Shown here in pieces: positions 1 to 9,907 of a stretch of 26,801 nt of DNA. The position numbers were made by a program, and so were the translations under genes. Origin of the DNA: Multifurca ochricompacta (lineage: Eukaryota > Basidiomycota > Agaricomycetes > Russulales > Russulaceae); the NCBI GenBank assembly GCA_022496185.1, contig WTXG01000388.1, positions 1-26,801 of the forward strand. Reading direction: 5' to 3'. The notes below the pieces were generated by a model. That model saw only the letters and a list, made by a program, of their open reading frames with translations. It was not told the origin of the DNA and ran no database searches. Numbering within the stretch: the stretch's first letter is position 1; each line of letters opens with the position of its first letter.

Positions 1-220
1 CGATGCTGCTTGATGACAGCAGCAGGACTATCTTGACTTCCAAACTCAATTTGGAGTTGACACAAAGAAGGGAAAGACTTGAGAACAATGGAAGACAGCA
101 TTTGGAGTCAAACCAACGCACACTACCCAGAGGGATCCCAATGCTATGGATACCTCAGCAGACAGAGTCAGGGCAAGAGCCATGCTCACAGAAGATGAAC
201 GACAGACACTGATGAAGGAA
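1..220 (+). pseudogene. gag: Gag C-terminal fragment of the outermost retroelement (I)
   Basis: Reading from base 2, the translation matches the Gag segment around residues 353-425 of element B: a QQQDYLDFQT stretch, GVDTKKGKT, then NAMDTSADRVRARAMLTEDERQTLMKE. There are two adjacent TGA codons near the start and a third at the arginine of the GKTRDQW stretch, all where sister copies carry arginine, so the copy is dead. The frame is cut after MKE, just before the zinc knuckle, by the LTR that starts at 221. The other half should lie beyond the right end of the window, after the end of element C. Its similarity is closest to the B/C subfamily. Confidence 0.85.
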
Positions 221-809
221 TGTTACAAACCCCACCAAGCATACCTCTTTTCTTCACTCTCCCCAATGCAAACCCAGCCCTCCCACCTATGCTACACTTT
301 CGATTACGTCTCCATCCTGGGATCTGTCACATGCTCTTTGCCCATCCCCATGACTTGTTGATGCCTGTTGACCATCTATTTACTCATGTTTACTTCTTGT
401 CTCTTATCCGTTATCTTCTTATCTTTATGACTGGACATTTACTTAATACCCTATCAGAAGCCAGGCTTTACGCCCTCTGCTTTTGTATATTCAGGCCCAC
501 CTGACTCCATTATCATTATCTCGTAGACACCCATCTGATTATGTATATAAGTCCGCTGTAACTACAATGTAGGCCTCAGACTCAACTTATTGAATACATT
601 GGTGTTTGTCTTCTGGACTTCCCCTTGAAACCTCTGACTTGGTTGTCTCAGTGTTTTTGACACTTCCGCTTAACATTGTCATCAGGGAGCAGCCCCTGTG
701 ACTTTGACTCATCCCCTTAAACTCCAAGAAGTCTTATTGGCTTCTTATCCGAATACGCGAACAAAGCTGTCACACAAGTCATGTGGAACATCCCGCACCG
801 GACGTAACA
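221..809 (+). repeat. 5' LTR of element C (589 bp)
   Basis: Starts TGTTAC and ends GTAACA. The left boundary follows AGGAA (216-220) in element I gag, and the right boundary is followed by the primer-binding site at 812-822. It carries a CTTATC-rich U3, a TATA box at 544 and the presumed transcript start at 578. It is similar throughout to the B LTRs (587 bp) and to solo LTR G (585 bp), with shared blocks such as the GGCTTTACGCCCT box and the GGCCCAC(A/C/T)TGACT box upstream of TATA. It carries several CpG-to-TpG/CpA changes. Confidence 0.92.
544..588 (+). promoter_or_regulatory. LTR promoter of C: TATA box and presumed transcript start
   Basis: TATATAA at 544-550. AGACTCAACTT at 578-588, 34 nt downstream, is the reverse complement (one CpG-type mismatch) of the primer-binding site just outside the LTR. 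By analogy with Tf1/sushi elements this places the 5' end of the RNA at or near 578. Confidence 0.7.
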
Positions 810-811
810 TC

Positions 812-822
812 AAGTCGAGTCT
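812..822 (+). other. Primer-binding site of C, self-priming type
   Basis: AAGTCGAGTCT, two bases after the LTR. It does not begin with TGG as tRNA-primed sites usually do. It is complementary to 578-588 in the same LTR except at one position that has decayed from CG to CA. Known parallel: Tf1/sushi elements prime reverse transcription with the first 11 nt of their own mRNA. Confidence 0.75.
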
Positions 823-828
823 CTCACA

Positions 829-1888
829 GTGGCTCCCAGCCGCAGTCAGACCCTCTTCCAAGAAGAGCTCATTGAACGCAGAGACAAGAATAATCTTTCA
901 CAGCAAGTACTTGGCTCTGCCACCTGGAAAGACTTTGAGTCTGAGTTTGGATACTACGTCTATCACAACGGAAGATACCAACCAGTAGAATACAACAACG
1001 AGAAAAGAGTTTGGTATTGCATCCAATACTCAGAAAGCCGACACTCTTGGGTCACTATGGGACCTGCCCCACCTGAATTTGGACTAGGCCCATGGAGAGA
1101 AAACCCTCCGGCCATTGTCATGGACTCCGAACCAGAGGAGTATGTAGAAGAACCAAGTGAAGAAGAAGCACCGGCATTAGCAGTGACTATGTCTCCAGTT
1201 GCACCCGCAGTTGTCACGTTCAGAGCCCCTGCTTTGACAACTCCCCAGATATCAATACAATCCACAAGCACTGTCACCCCATCCCACCAGCCCATGTCTA
1301 CCATTGCTGCCCAACTCCCAGACCCTGCCCCACCAGCCCCAGTGGTGGCACCACCAAACATCCCCCCCCTTCCGGACATTTGTCAGGAGTGCTACCCCAG
1401 ACATTTAGTGGGGACCGCTCGCAAAGCAAGAAGTTCATGTTGGAGTTCACAACCTTCAAGAACTTCAATCATGATGTCCCACAGATTGTCAACCCATTCC
1501 AGTGTGCCAATCTGTTCCTATCCTTAATTCAAGGGGATGCAGTAGACGACTGGACCATGGAGCAGTTGGAGTGGTTAAATGAGCAGGTTGAAAGCGGGCA
1601 TTGTACTACAAGTGAAGGTCTTTGGGAGACCATCACCCAAAAGTTCAAAGATGCCTTCATGGATGGGCAGGCCAAGCAGAAGGCAGCCCAGGAATTGAAA
1701 TCCCTCAGAATGGAGAAAGGTGAACTAGATGCATATGTTGCCAAGTTCAGGAGCCTGGCCAATAGAGCCAGCTACAACACAGACAAGGAGGCGATGCTAG
1801 ACCTCTTCTCACAAGGACTACCCAACCCACTGGTCAAAAACATCATCCAGTTCCATCACCCTCATGATTGGGACAGTTGGGTCGATGC
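829..1888 (+). pseudogene. gag: Gag, N-terminal part, element C
   Basis: The frame opens at a GTG at 829 (ACAGTGG context) and aligns with residues 1 to ~354 of element B Gag. It carries the W/Y-rich N-terminal region (WKDFESEFGYYVYHNGRY), a serine/proline-rich linker, then a retrotransposon Gag capsid-like domain (ANLFLSLIQGDAVDDWTMEQLEWLNEQ to GLPNPLVKNIIQFHHPHDW). A run of eight C at 1362-1369, where intact B has nine, shifts the frame in the proline-rich linker, so the capsid part is read in another frame from about 1380. The gene is cut at WVDA by solo LTR F and resumes at 9908. Methionines at VTMGP, IVMDS and VTMSP replace conserved threonines and look like ACG-to-ATG decay. Confidence 0.88.
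1884..1888. repeat. Target-site duplication of F (left), GATGC
   Basis: Identical to 9903-9907. The C gag frame continues across once one copy is removed (WVDA then the QQQDYLDF region). Confidence 0.85.
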
Positions 1889-2229
1889 TGTCATGAACTG
1901 ACACCCTAGAAAACCTCCTGACCCCCCAGAAATCCCCAGACGCTCCCAGAGACCTTGTAGAACCCTCAGAGACGAAGATAACCCTAGATTAAGACCAGAG
2001 AAGGGCCGGTCCAGACCAGGGCCAGACTCCTGCCAAATTGGAGACCTGTGGGAAGAGTACTAACAGAACCCCACAATGCCTAAACAGCAGTCCACAAACT
2101 GCGGACTGTGGACTGCAGATTTCTAAGCCCAAAAGTGGGGCTATTCTCATTGGTGGATCAGTAGGGAGTTAAAGCGAAGTTAACCTCCCCTAAAGTGGTG
2201 CACAGACCAAAGTCCCGGTTGTAATTATG

Positions 2230-2237
2230 TATATAAA
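2230..2237 (+). promoter_or_regulatory. TATA box of solo LTR F
   Basis: TATATAAA preceded by TATG in the F LTR. It could still start transcription reading toward element E's 3' LTR. Start site not determinable. Confidence 0.45.
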
Positions 2238-2435
2238 CCCTTTGGGAATAGAATGGACAGCTCCAGACTGTCCACTTGTGATCTGGTTCCTGATTACCTA
2301 GGAGATTAGCCCCACCTTGTGGAAGGCTTCTCATCCCTTGCCCTTGAGCTGTTCACTTCGTCTCCCTTGCACTTTCACCCTCACTCTCATCCTTTGCCCA
2401 CTTCCAAATCCCTTCCCCTTCGCATACAACCCACT

Positions 2436-2440
2436 GTCCA
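2436..2440. repeat. Target-site duplication of E (left), GTCCA
   Basis: Identical to 9874-9878. The two copies flank the outer LTR ends exactly. Confidence 0.9.
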
Positions 2441-3015
2441 TGTTACGTCCAGTGCGGGACGTTCCACACGACTTGTGTGACAGCGTGATACAGGGGTTCG
2501 GATAAGAAACCAACAAGGTCTCTTGGAGTGAAGTGTGACGAGTCAAAGTCAAAGAGGCTGTACTCTAAGACGATGGTGAGCGGAAAGTGCCAGAAGCACT
2601 TGAGACAGACAGATGTTTCAAGAGGACAAGTCCAGAAGACTAGCACTGATGTATTCAATAAGTCAAGTCTGAGGTCTACCGGTTGGCTACAGCGGACTTA
2701 TATACGTAAGGCAGTGGGCGTCTACGAGATAAGGGTACGGAGTCAAGTGGGCCCAAATATCTGAAAGCGGAGGGCGTAAAGCCTGGCTTCTACTGATAGG
2801 GGATTAAGTAAATGTCCGATCGTATGATAAGGAGATAAGCGATAAGCGAAGAAGTAAATAGGTAAACATGAACAAGCAGACGAGTCACGGGGATGGACGA
2901 AGGGCATGTGACAGATCCCACAATGGAGACGTGATCTGGTAGTGAAGCGTGGGTGGCAGGGAGGGGTTGTCGTTGGGCAAGAAAAAGAATATGGGAAGCG
3001 ATGGGGTTCGTAACA
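2441..3015 (-). repeat. 3' LTR of element E (575 bp)
   Basis: Reads TGTTACGAACCCC...GTAACA on the minus strand. Seven differences from the 5' LTR, at 2455, 2571, 2665, 2726, 2739, 2930 and 2954, each changing a CG in one copy to TG or CA in the other. Contains a GATAAG cluster (2826-2846). Confidence 0.93.
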
Positions 3016-3017
3016 TC

Positions 3018-3029
3018 ACCCCCTCTTCT
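3018..3029 (-). other. Polypurine tract of element E
   Basis: AGAAGAGGGGGT on the minus strand, two bases before the 3' LTR, the usual place for plus-strand DNA priming. The same tract occurs at the same place in B. Confidence 0.75.
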
Positions 3030-3046
3030 GGTTCTAGCAGTCCCGG

Positions 3047-4330
3047 CTAGAAACGACTCGTACCATCATCATCTTGGACCAGCTCTAGGTAGTCGTCAGC
3101 TACATTACGGTCATCCATGCTGTACGACTCCAACTCCTGCGGGCATGCGTGGGTACAGAGGAATCCATATGGGCCATGCTGACCACATGCGCGGCACAAG
3201 TCATAGACAGGGCAGTCGATCTCTTTATGCCCAGCATTGTGATGAAGACACTTGCCACACCATCCCGACGGGTTGGTGATCGTCGGGGCCACCCCTACTT
3301 GCCAGAAGATGCAGTGTCGGCTCCAATGGAGATTGCTACGGCAGTGGCGACACCATTTGCGATTGAGTGGGCAGTTCCAACTAATGTGGTACCTGCTGTC
3401 GCAACGCCAGCAAGTCTCTCCGCGGGGGTTTTCATGTAGGCGTGGCATCTCAAGTCAGCTTGGCAGCAGCGTCGGGGCCGCGCCCAAGGTTCGAGGGGGA
3501 GGGGCGCGCATAAGTGTCAGCGTACCTTTCAGCGATCGTTTGATACGCGTCTCCTTTTCCAACCTCTTCCTGATCTCAACAATCTCCTGTTCCAACTGGA
3601 ACATCCCATTCGTAAGCCTGGCCATCATCTTCGCGTGCTCTTTGTACTGCTGGTTCAATGTCCTTCGCAACGTGATGTTCTTCCTCAATCTCATGACTTC
3701 TGCCTTCAGGCGCGGGAGCCTCATATCGTTCATCACTTCGTCAATCGCAAAGGCACGGCAATCCTCCGCGGCAAGGTGGCCCAACTGTTCATCAGTCAGC
3801 GTGTGATGAAGCCGACCTGTGTACCTTTCATCCAGATACACAGGTGCCCCGTAGACCGGCCCATTCTTTTTCATACATCCCGCCACATCCATTCCTCCAT
3901 TGGTATAGTAAATGTACTTCGCGATGGCTGTGGTTCCGTCGGCCATGGTGATCTCTAAGGGGAAATACATTGAGGAATTGGGGTTGTTGGGAATGAAAGG
4001 GAACTTGGGGGCTTCATCGTCAATCTCCCGTTGAGTAGGTCGTTGGGATGGGGGTCTTCACTGTGAGTGAAATCATCGTTTGGGTTCGGGGATTGGTTCT
4101 TGATACGGGCCTCTGCAGCTTCATAATCGATGGGGGAAGAGGGACGAGTGGACGGGTGAGTAGACGGGAAGTTTTCGACAATAGTCATGGGAGAAGCAAA
4201 AGTGTCGATGGCAGCAGAGGCGGCGATGAAAGACATGATGGACTGTTCTGTGGTAGTAATTCACTGGGGGAGCATATACTGGGGAATCAAGAGAGTCTGG
4301 GACTGTTCTTTTAACTGTTTTTGGGTGCTT
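3047..4330 (-). pseudogene. ORF3 of element E: coiled-coil, four-knuckle protein, decayed
   Basis: Homologue of the intact B ORF3 (14258-15541), in the env position between pol and the polypurine tract. The C-terminal 133-codon piece (3047-3448) keeps every metal-ligand residue: CWRCDSRYHISWNC, CRHCRSNLHWSRHC, CGKCLHHNAGHKEIDC and CRACGQHGPYGFLCTHAC. Upstream, 3455-3970 holds the YTNGGMDVAGCMKK region and the coiled coil, and 3955-4236 the MSFIAASAAID region. Lesions are a TGA after the PQYMLPQ stretch, a frameshift near 4025, two compensating 1-nt shifts around 3500-3540, and TGA at 3452-3454 where B has CGA. The ATG that opens B ORF3 at the pol stop is not present here. The frame is conserved enough to infer that it was a real gene before E died. 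Confidence 0.82.
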
Positions 4331-7300
4331 TGGGTGCCGGGTATGGAACTCCGTGATAAGGACCGGGGCAAAGATATCTCGGCTGGTTCCCACGAGTTGT
4401 CAGAGGTGGGAATCCCTTCCACTTGACTAGGTAGTACAGTTTGCACCCTCGGCCTTGTGCTTGGAATCTAGAATGCGTTCCACTTCCCACTCTTCTTCTC
4501 CATCAATAAGGTCAGGTGGGGGTCTCGAGAAGTTTTCTCCATGCAGGGACGTTTCCTTATATGGTGTGAGCAGTCTGGCATGGAAGACCGGATGAATGCG
4601 CCATGTAGGGGGGAGTTCAAGTTCGTATGACACATCTGACAGCTTCCTTGTTATTTTGAAAGGTCGTGACGTCGGGGCGCCAACTTGGCTGTTGGATGTG
4701 ACGTGTGAATGTTCTTCCCTTCCAACCATACCAGGTCATTGGTCTGATAAGGCATAAACCTTGTCGGCTTCTCTGCAGGGTCTTTTGCGCCTTCAACAGG
4801 TTCTCATTGGCTGATTTCCTGACCTCTTCCCATTGGCTGATACGCTGCGTGGCTGAAGGGACGTTCACCATTTTCCTGTCCATGTGGCTCGAGGTGTCCA
4901 TCCCATGATAAGTGAGAATGGGGAATGTTTTGTAGTGCCATTGGGCCAGGAGTTGTGTGCAAATTCTGCTGTTGCAAGCCAGTCTCCCAATCGTCCTGAT
5001 GTCCGTTACACCAAAAGCGAAGATACTGCTCGAGCCACTGATTTGTTCTTTCTGATTGTCCATCTGTCTGTGGGTGGTATGCCGTAGAGATGTTTTGGGC
5101 AATATTCAGCGTCTTGCAGAGTGCTCTGGCGAATCGGATGTGAAGCGTGGGTCACGGTCTGAGATAATCTTTTCGGGGAGACCATAGTGTCTGTAGACAT
5201 GATCCAGGTAGAGTTTGGCCACTCCTTCTGCTGTAATGGACTCATTGCAGGGTATGAACAGCGCCGCCTTTGAGCAATCATGGTCAGTGATGGTCAGGAT
5301 TGAGTCGAAACCTCTGGAGTTGGGTAGTTTGACTATGAAGTCCATGGCGATGGTCTGGAATGGTTGTGAAGCTGTTGGCGTAATTGGGAATGGCGCCGGT
5401 GGATGTGGGTGCGTATTCACTTTGTTAGCCTGGCATTCGGCGCATCCCTTCACGTACTCTTCCACATCCTTTTTCATATTCGGCCACCAGTAGTCTCGTT
5501 TGGCAAGCGCGTAGGTGTTAGCAATGCCTGGGTGTCCTGCGGAGGGGAGGTCGTGGTGAAAATGGATCACCCCCCTCTTAATGTTGTCACCACCAGTGAC
5601 AACAAGTCGATCCCCGTCCTTCCACCAGAGGCCGTCATCCTCTTCAGGTTATGTGCCTCCGCCCATGTTTCGCATAACTGTTGATTCATGTTTTGCGAGA
5701 CCTGGGCCCATAGATCCATGTCGTGAAGACTGACAATGGCTGTCCTCGCAAAAACTTCCTCTGGGAGTACCGTCACATCATTGTTGTCTTCTGCACCATT
5801 ATTCAGATCCGGTCGCCTTGATAGGGCGTCTGCACGAGCATTACGACTTCCAGCAATGTGCTTCAGTTCAAAGTTGTATTCTTCGAGCTCTAGGACTTCA
5901 CGAGCAACCCGTCGGCTTATTTTGTGCAGTTCCTTCCAATAGAGTAGGTTGGAGTGATCAGTATGAATGATGGTTTGTAGGAAGTCCCTGCTAAGTACGG
6001 CCGCCAGTGTCGTAACGCTTTTACTATGGCCAATAGTTCTCTATCCCAAATGTCATAATTTCGTTCTGCTGGCGAGAATGTTTCTGAATAAAAGGCTACA
6101 GGGTGGAGAAGTCCCATCGCGTCTCATTGATTCAGTATGGCACCATTCGCGAAGTGAGATGCATCAACTTCAAGTTCGAAGGGTTTCTGCAGATCTGGTT
6201 GTAAAAGGACCGGTTCTGAGCTGATGATGTCGCGAATTTGTTCAAAAGCCGTTTGATGCTCCTCCGTCCAATGCCAAGGGACGTCTTTCTTCAGTAATCC
6301 GTTCAGTGGTTGGGCGATCCCTGAGAATCCCCGAACGAAGCGTCGATAGAAGTTACAGAAACCAATAAAAGACCGCACGTCCTTGACACACATAGGCACT
6401 GGCCATTCCCGGACTCCTTGCACCTTTACAGGGTCCATCCGTACTTGTCCTCCCTCTAGGATAACTCCTAGGTACTCTACACTTGGCTGTTCGAATGAGC
6501 ATTTGGCGGGTTTAAGGTACAGATGTGTTCGCGAAGGGTGTCCAACACCTGATGCACTCGTTCTCTATGGTGGGTCAGGTCATTCATGGTGGCAACCAAT
6601 ATGTCGTCCATGTAAACCACTACTTCGCCAGTAAGAATGAGGTCGCAGAAGATGTGGTTCATCATCGATTGGAAGGTAGCAGGTGAATTGGTAAGGCCAA
6701 AAAACATAACATTTGGTTCAAACAGCCCCTGATTGGTCTTGAAGGCCGCTTTACATTGATCCCCATCTTTGATTCGAATGTTATTGTATCCCCAGCGGAC
6801 ATCCATTTTGGAGAATAAGGACTTATCCCTCATGGTGTTGATGAGTTCCGAAATAAGTGGCAAGGGGTAGGCATTTTTCACAGTATAGGCGTTTATCCGT
6901 CGGTAATCTTGAACAGGTCGAAGTTTGCCATCTTTCTTCTTGATAAAGAAGAACGGCGATGCGTATGGTGATTTTGACGGTCTAATGTATCCCTTTGCAA
7001 GATGTTCTTCCAGGAATGCTGTAAGCGCAGTTTGTTCTGCCTGTGACAACGGGTAGATTTTGCAGTCGATTGCCGATGGGGTATCAGGTATGAAGTCAAT
7101 GGCGTGATCCCATGGTCGCGTGGGGGGGAAGCATTGCGATTCCTCCTCTGAGAACACTTTCCAGTGTCTGTGGTATTCTGCTGGTACCACTTCTTCAAAT
7201 GTCTTCTCCGTACGCCCCTCTACTGCCTTCTGCGCGAGCTCTGATGCTTTGGTAACGAAACAGCAGCTTGGGTCCTCCTCTTTTGTTACTGCCGCTGTAG

Positions 7301-7775
7301 AGTGTCGGGCTGCGTAGTCATATCCCATAGATGTAATGAGCACAGGGTAGGAGTCCTTGCTCATTGTCGCATCGCCCCAATTGATCTTGGGTTCGAATGC
7401 AGCGAGCCAGGGATATCCCAGAACTAAGTCTTCTCCGCCTAAGTTGGTGACTAGGAAGCGTATTGTTTTTGTCTTCTCCCCCACTTGGACGTTCAGGTCG
7501 GTGTAATGTGTAATTTTTCCTGCCCGATTGGCAGTCCCGTCAATATTCCAGATATTCTTTTCTTGAGGGAGTGCCAGCATTCCTAATCCCATGGTTTTTA
7601 CCATTCGTGGGCTGATGAAATTGTTGGTAGCTCCTGAGTCAATCAGGATGTCGCGATCGGCCGTTCTCTGTGTAGTCTCAAAATGTACTGGTATTTTCAA
7701 CGATTTGAAGCGACTAGTATACACAGAGGTTACATGTAGTGCTCGTGCCCAGGCCGATGGGTTTGAGCCGATCAA
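4311..7775 (-). pseudogene. pol: Pol of element E (protease, RT, RNase H, integrase, chromodomain), decayed
   Basis: The first part is open (6477-7850 in the pol frame, overlapping the end of gag): GSNPSAWARALHVTSVY, protease DSGATNNF, then RT with FFGLTNSP and YMDDILVA. A 1-nt loss near 6520 breaks the frame after YMDD. Segments 6124-6438 (RT end, start of RNase H, FELEVDASHF; ends in TGA where B has CGA), 5917-6117 (RNase [16 protein letters not shown]), 5567-5776, 5106-5570 (integrase zinc module and core, [18 protein letters not shown]) and 4427-4729 (GPF-type module, EEWEVERILDSK chromodomain start) follow in different frames. The pol stop is TAA at 4311-4313. Multiple indels mean no functional polyprotein. 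Confidence 0.9.
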
Positions 7776-9279
7776 AAATCCTTTTTTGCGAATGCCTTTT
7801 CCACTAGGATGGCTCGCACTTCTTCGCTTTCCTTCATCATGCCCGTCCATATTTCCTGCGCCTTTTCTTCCTTCGTCTTTTTGTTGACGGTCGGTGGATT
7901 GTTATGGACTGGTGCAACCGTCGCTTCCGCCGCTCGTACTCCCTTTTTCGGGCATTCCTTGGACATGTGCCCTTGCGCCTTGCAGCGAAAGCACCTTCCT
8001 TCTTTCATCAACGTTTGCCGTTCATCCTCCGTGAGCGCAACCTGGGCTCTGGTTCTGTCAGCAGAGGTGTCCATGGCATTCGGATCCCTCTGACTAGTAT
8101 GTGCGGGTTTGACTCCAAAGGCGGCCTTCCATTGGTCGCGGGTCTTTCCCTTCTTTGTGTCGACCCCAAAACGCATCTGGAAATCGAGGTAATCTTGCTG
8201 CTGTCAGCGAGCAGCATCGACCCATGTATCCCAATCATTGGGATGATGAAACTGGATGATGTTTTTCACCAGTGGATTGGGCAACCCCTGGGAGAAGAGG
8301 TCCAGTGTGGCCTCTTCATCGGTGTCATAGCCGGCTCTGTTGGCCAGACTTCTGAACTTTGCTACATAAGCGTCGAGTTCTCCCTTCTCCATTCTAAGGG
8401 ACTTAAGCTCTTGAGTGGCCTTCTGTTTGGCCTGCCCATCCGTGAATGTGTCTTTAAATCTTTGGGCAATGGTTTCCCAAAGGCCCTCGCTAGTGGTACG
8501 ATGGCCACTTTTGATTTGTTCGTTCAGCCACTCCAGCTGTTCCATGGTCCAATCATCTACAGCCTCCCCTCGGATCAGAGAGAGGAAGAGGTTTGCACGT
8601 TGGAAAGGGTTAATGATCTGGGGGATGTCATGGTTGAAGTTTTTAAAAGTCGTGAATTCCAGCATAAATTTCTTGCTTTGCGACCGATCCCCAGTGAACG
8701 TTTGGGGCAGTACTCCTGACAACCGCCCCGATGGTGGGGGAATGTTGGGTGGTAACATGGCTGGCAGAGGTGGGGGGGAGGTGCTGGGTCTGGGAGCTGG
8801 GCGGCGATAGTGGACATGTTTTGGTAAAATGGGGTGACGGTGTCGGTGGACTGTATTGAAATCTGGGGAGTTGTCAAAGCAGGGGCTCTGATCGTGACAA
8901 CTGCCGGTGCAACTGGGGTTGTAGTCGATGCTAATACCAGTGCTTCTTCACTATGTTCTTCTATGTACTCTTCTGGCTCAGAGTCCGTAACGATGGCCAG
9001 GGGATTCTCTCTCCACGGTCCTAAACCAAATTCAGGAGGAGCGGGTCCTGTAGTAACCCAAGAGTGTCGGCTGTCCGAATATCGGATACGATACCAAACT
9101 CTTTTCTCGTTGTCGTATTCTACCGGTTGGTATCTTCCGTCGTGATAGACGTAGTATCCAAACTCGGACTCAAAATCTTTCCAGGTGGCAGAGCCAAGTA
9201 CTTGTTGTGAAAGGTCAGGCTCGTCCCTTCGTTCGATGGGTTCTTCTTTGAACAGGGTCTGACTGCGGCTGGAAGCCAC
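7772..9279 (-). pseudogene. gag: Gag of element E, decayed
   Basis: The frame opens at GTG 9279 (ATCGTGG context) with no ATG until codon 155 (CAT on plus at 8815-8817). The N-terminal region is EEPIERRDEPDLSQQVLGSATWKDF. A missing base in the proline-rich linker (C-run at 8772-8778 on the complement) shifts the frame; the capsid-like domain continues at 8204-8758. A TGA at 8204-8206 replaces arginine at DAAR/R. The zinc knuckle CFRCKAQGHMSKEC lies in the C-terminal piece (7772-8176). The frame ends KKDF then TGA, with pol continuing in the -1 frame. Confidence 0.9.
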
Positions 9280-9285
9280 GATGAG

Positions 9286-9296
9286 AGACTCGACTT
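9286..9296 (-). other. Primer-binding site of E, self-priming type
   Basis: AAGTCGAGTCT on the minus strand, two bases inside the 5' LTR boundary. Perfectly complementary to the presumed RNA start at 9518-9528 in the 5' LTR. The 3' LTR copy has one CpG-type mismatch (2665). Confidence 0.78.
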
Positions 9297-9298
9297 GA

Positions 9299-9873
9299 TG
9301 TTACGTCCAGTGTGGGACGTTCCACACGACTTGTGTGACAGCGTGATACAGGGGTTCGGATAAGAAACCAACAAGGTCTCTTGGAGTGAAGTGTGACGAG
9401 TCAAAGTCAAAGAGGCTGTACTCTAAGATGATGGTGAGCGGAAAGTGCCAGAAGCACTTGAGACAGACAGATGTTTCAAGAGGACAAGTCCAGAAGACTA
9501 GCACTGATGTATTCAATAAGTCGAGTCTGAGGTCTACCGGTTGGCTACAGCGGACTTATATACGTAAGGCAGTGGGCGTCTACAAGATAAGGGTACAGAG
9601 TCAAGTGGGCCCAAATATCTGAAAGCGGAGGGCGTAAAGCCTGGCTTCTACTGATAGGGGATTAAGTAAATGTCCGATCGTATGATAAGGAGATAAGCGA
9701 TAAGCGAAGAAGTAAATAGGTAAACATGAACAAGCAGACGAGTCACGGGGATGGACGAAGGGCATGTGACAGATCCCACAATGGAGATGTGATCTGGTAG
9801 TGAAGCGTGGGCGGCAGGGAGGGGTTGTCGTTGGGCAAGAAAAAGAATATGGGAAGCGATGGGGTTCGTAACA
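9299..9873 (-). repeat. 5' LTR of element E (575 bp)
   Basis: TGT...ACA ends. Followed inward by the PBS and outward by TSD GTCCA (9874-9878). Contains the GATAAG cluster, TATA and presumed start. About 98.8% identical to 2441-3015 by direct comparison. Confidence 0.93.
9518..9562 (-). promoter_or_regulatory. LTR promoter of E: TATA box and presumed transcript start
   Basis: TATATAA on the minus strand (9562 down to 9556), with AGACTCGACTT starting at 9528, 34 nt downstream. The 11-mer is the exact partner of the primer-binding site. Confidence 0.7.
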
Positions 9874-9878
9874 GTCCA
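9874..9878. repeat. Target-site duplication of E (right), GTCCA
   Basis: Partner of 2436-2440. Confidence 0.9.
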
Positions 9879-9902
9879 GGCAGTTGACAGTGAGTTGTAA
9901 CA
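9879..9902 (+). repeat. Solo LTR F, right end
   Basis: The last 24 bp of F, ending TTGTAACA, followed by TSD GATGC (9903-9907). It is separated from 1889-2440 by element E, whose TSD GTCCA was copied from F. Confidence 0.78.
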
Positions 9903-9907
9903 GATGC
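9903..9907. repeat. Target-site duplication of F (right), GATGC
   Basis: Partner of 1884-1888. Confidence 0.85.

Larger units (their letters stand above)
1889..2440 (+). repeat. Solo LTR F, left part (unrelated LTR family)
   Basis: Begins TGTCATGAAC directly after GATGC (1884-1888) in C gag. The same GATGC follows the other end at 9903-9907, so this is a true insertion with a 5-bp TSD. No internal region remains, so F is a solo LTR of about 576 bp once element E is removed. A TATA box (TATATAAA, 2230-2237) gives a plus orientation. I see no similarity to the LTRs of B-E and G beyond TGT...ACA ends and TATA, so it is a separate family. No coding potential is seen in this stretch. Confidence 0.82.
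2441..9873 (-). mobile_element. Element E: complete-length but degenerate chromovirus (7,433 bp)
   Basis: Two 575-bp LTRs (2441-3015 and 9299-9873) flanked by identical 5-bp TSDs GTCCA (2436-2440 and 9874-9878). Order on the minus strand: LTR, PBS, gag, pol, ORF3, polypurine tract, LTR. The LTRs differ at seven sites, all CpG transitions (~1.2%). Gag, pol and ORF3 all carry frameshifts and/or TGA stops. It sits inside solo LTR F and is closest to element D in Gag and LTR sequence. Confidence 0.93.

Noticed and set aside
2..6. GATGC at the window start, same gag site as the F insertion in C, hinting at a second insertion there
   Set aside because: The preceding base (C) fits continuous gag sequence rather than an LTR end, so it is just where the window was cut.
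812..822. PBS read as a tRNA-primed site
   Set aside because: The sequence does not begin with TGG, and it matches the element's own RNA 5' end over 11 nt in the least decayed copies.
963..1379. Open frame of 138 codons on the minus strand, glycine/serine/alanine-rich
   Set aside because: It is the shadow of the Gag proline/threonine-rich linker of C; the same shadow recurs opposite every gag copy (for example 20081-20389, 8834-9145).
3252..3806. 184-codon open frame on the plus strand
   Set aside because: Antisense shadow of E ORF3, whose minus-strand frame carries the conserved knuckles.
7904..8719. 271-codon open frame on the plus strand
   Set aside because: Lies wholly opposite E gag, has no domain signal, and similar shadows occur opposite other gag copies. 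The minus-strand frame has the real Gag motifs.
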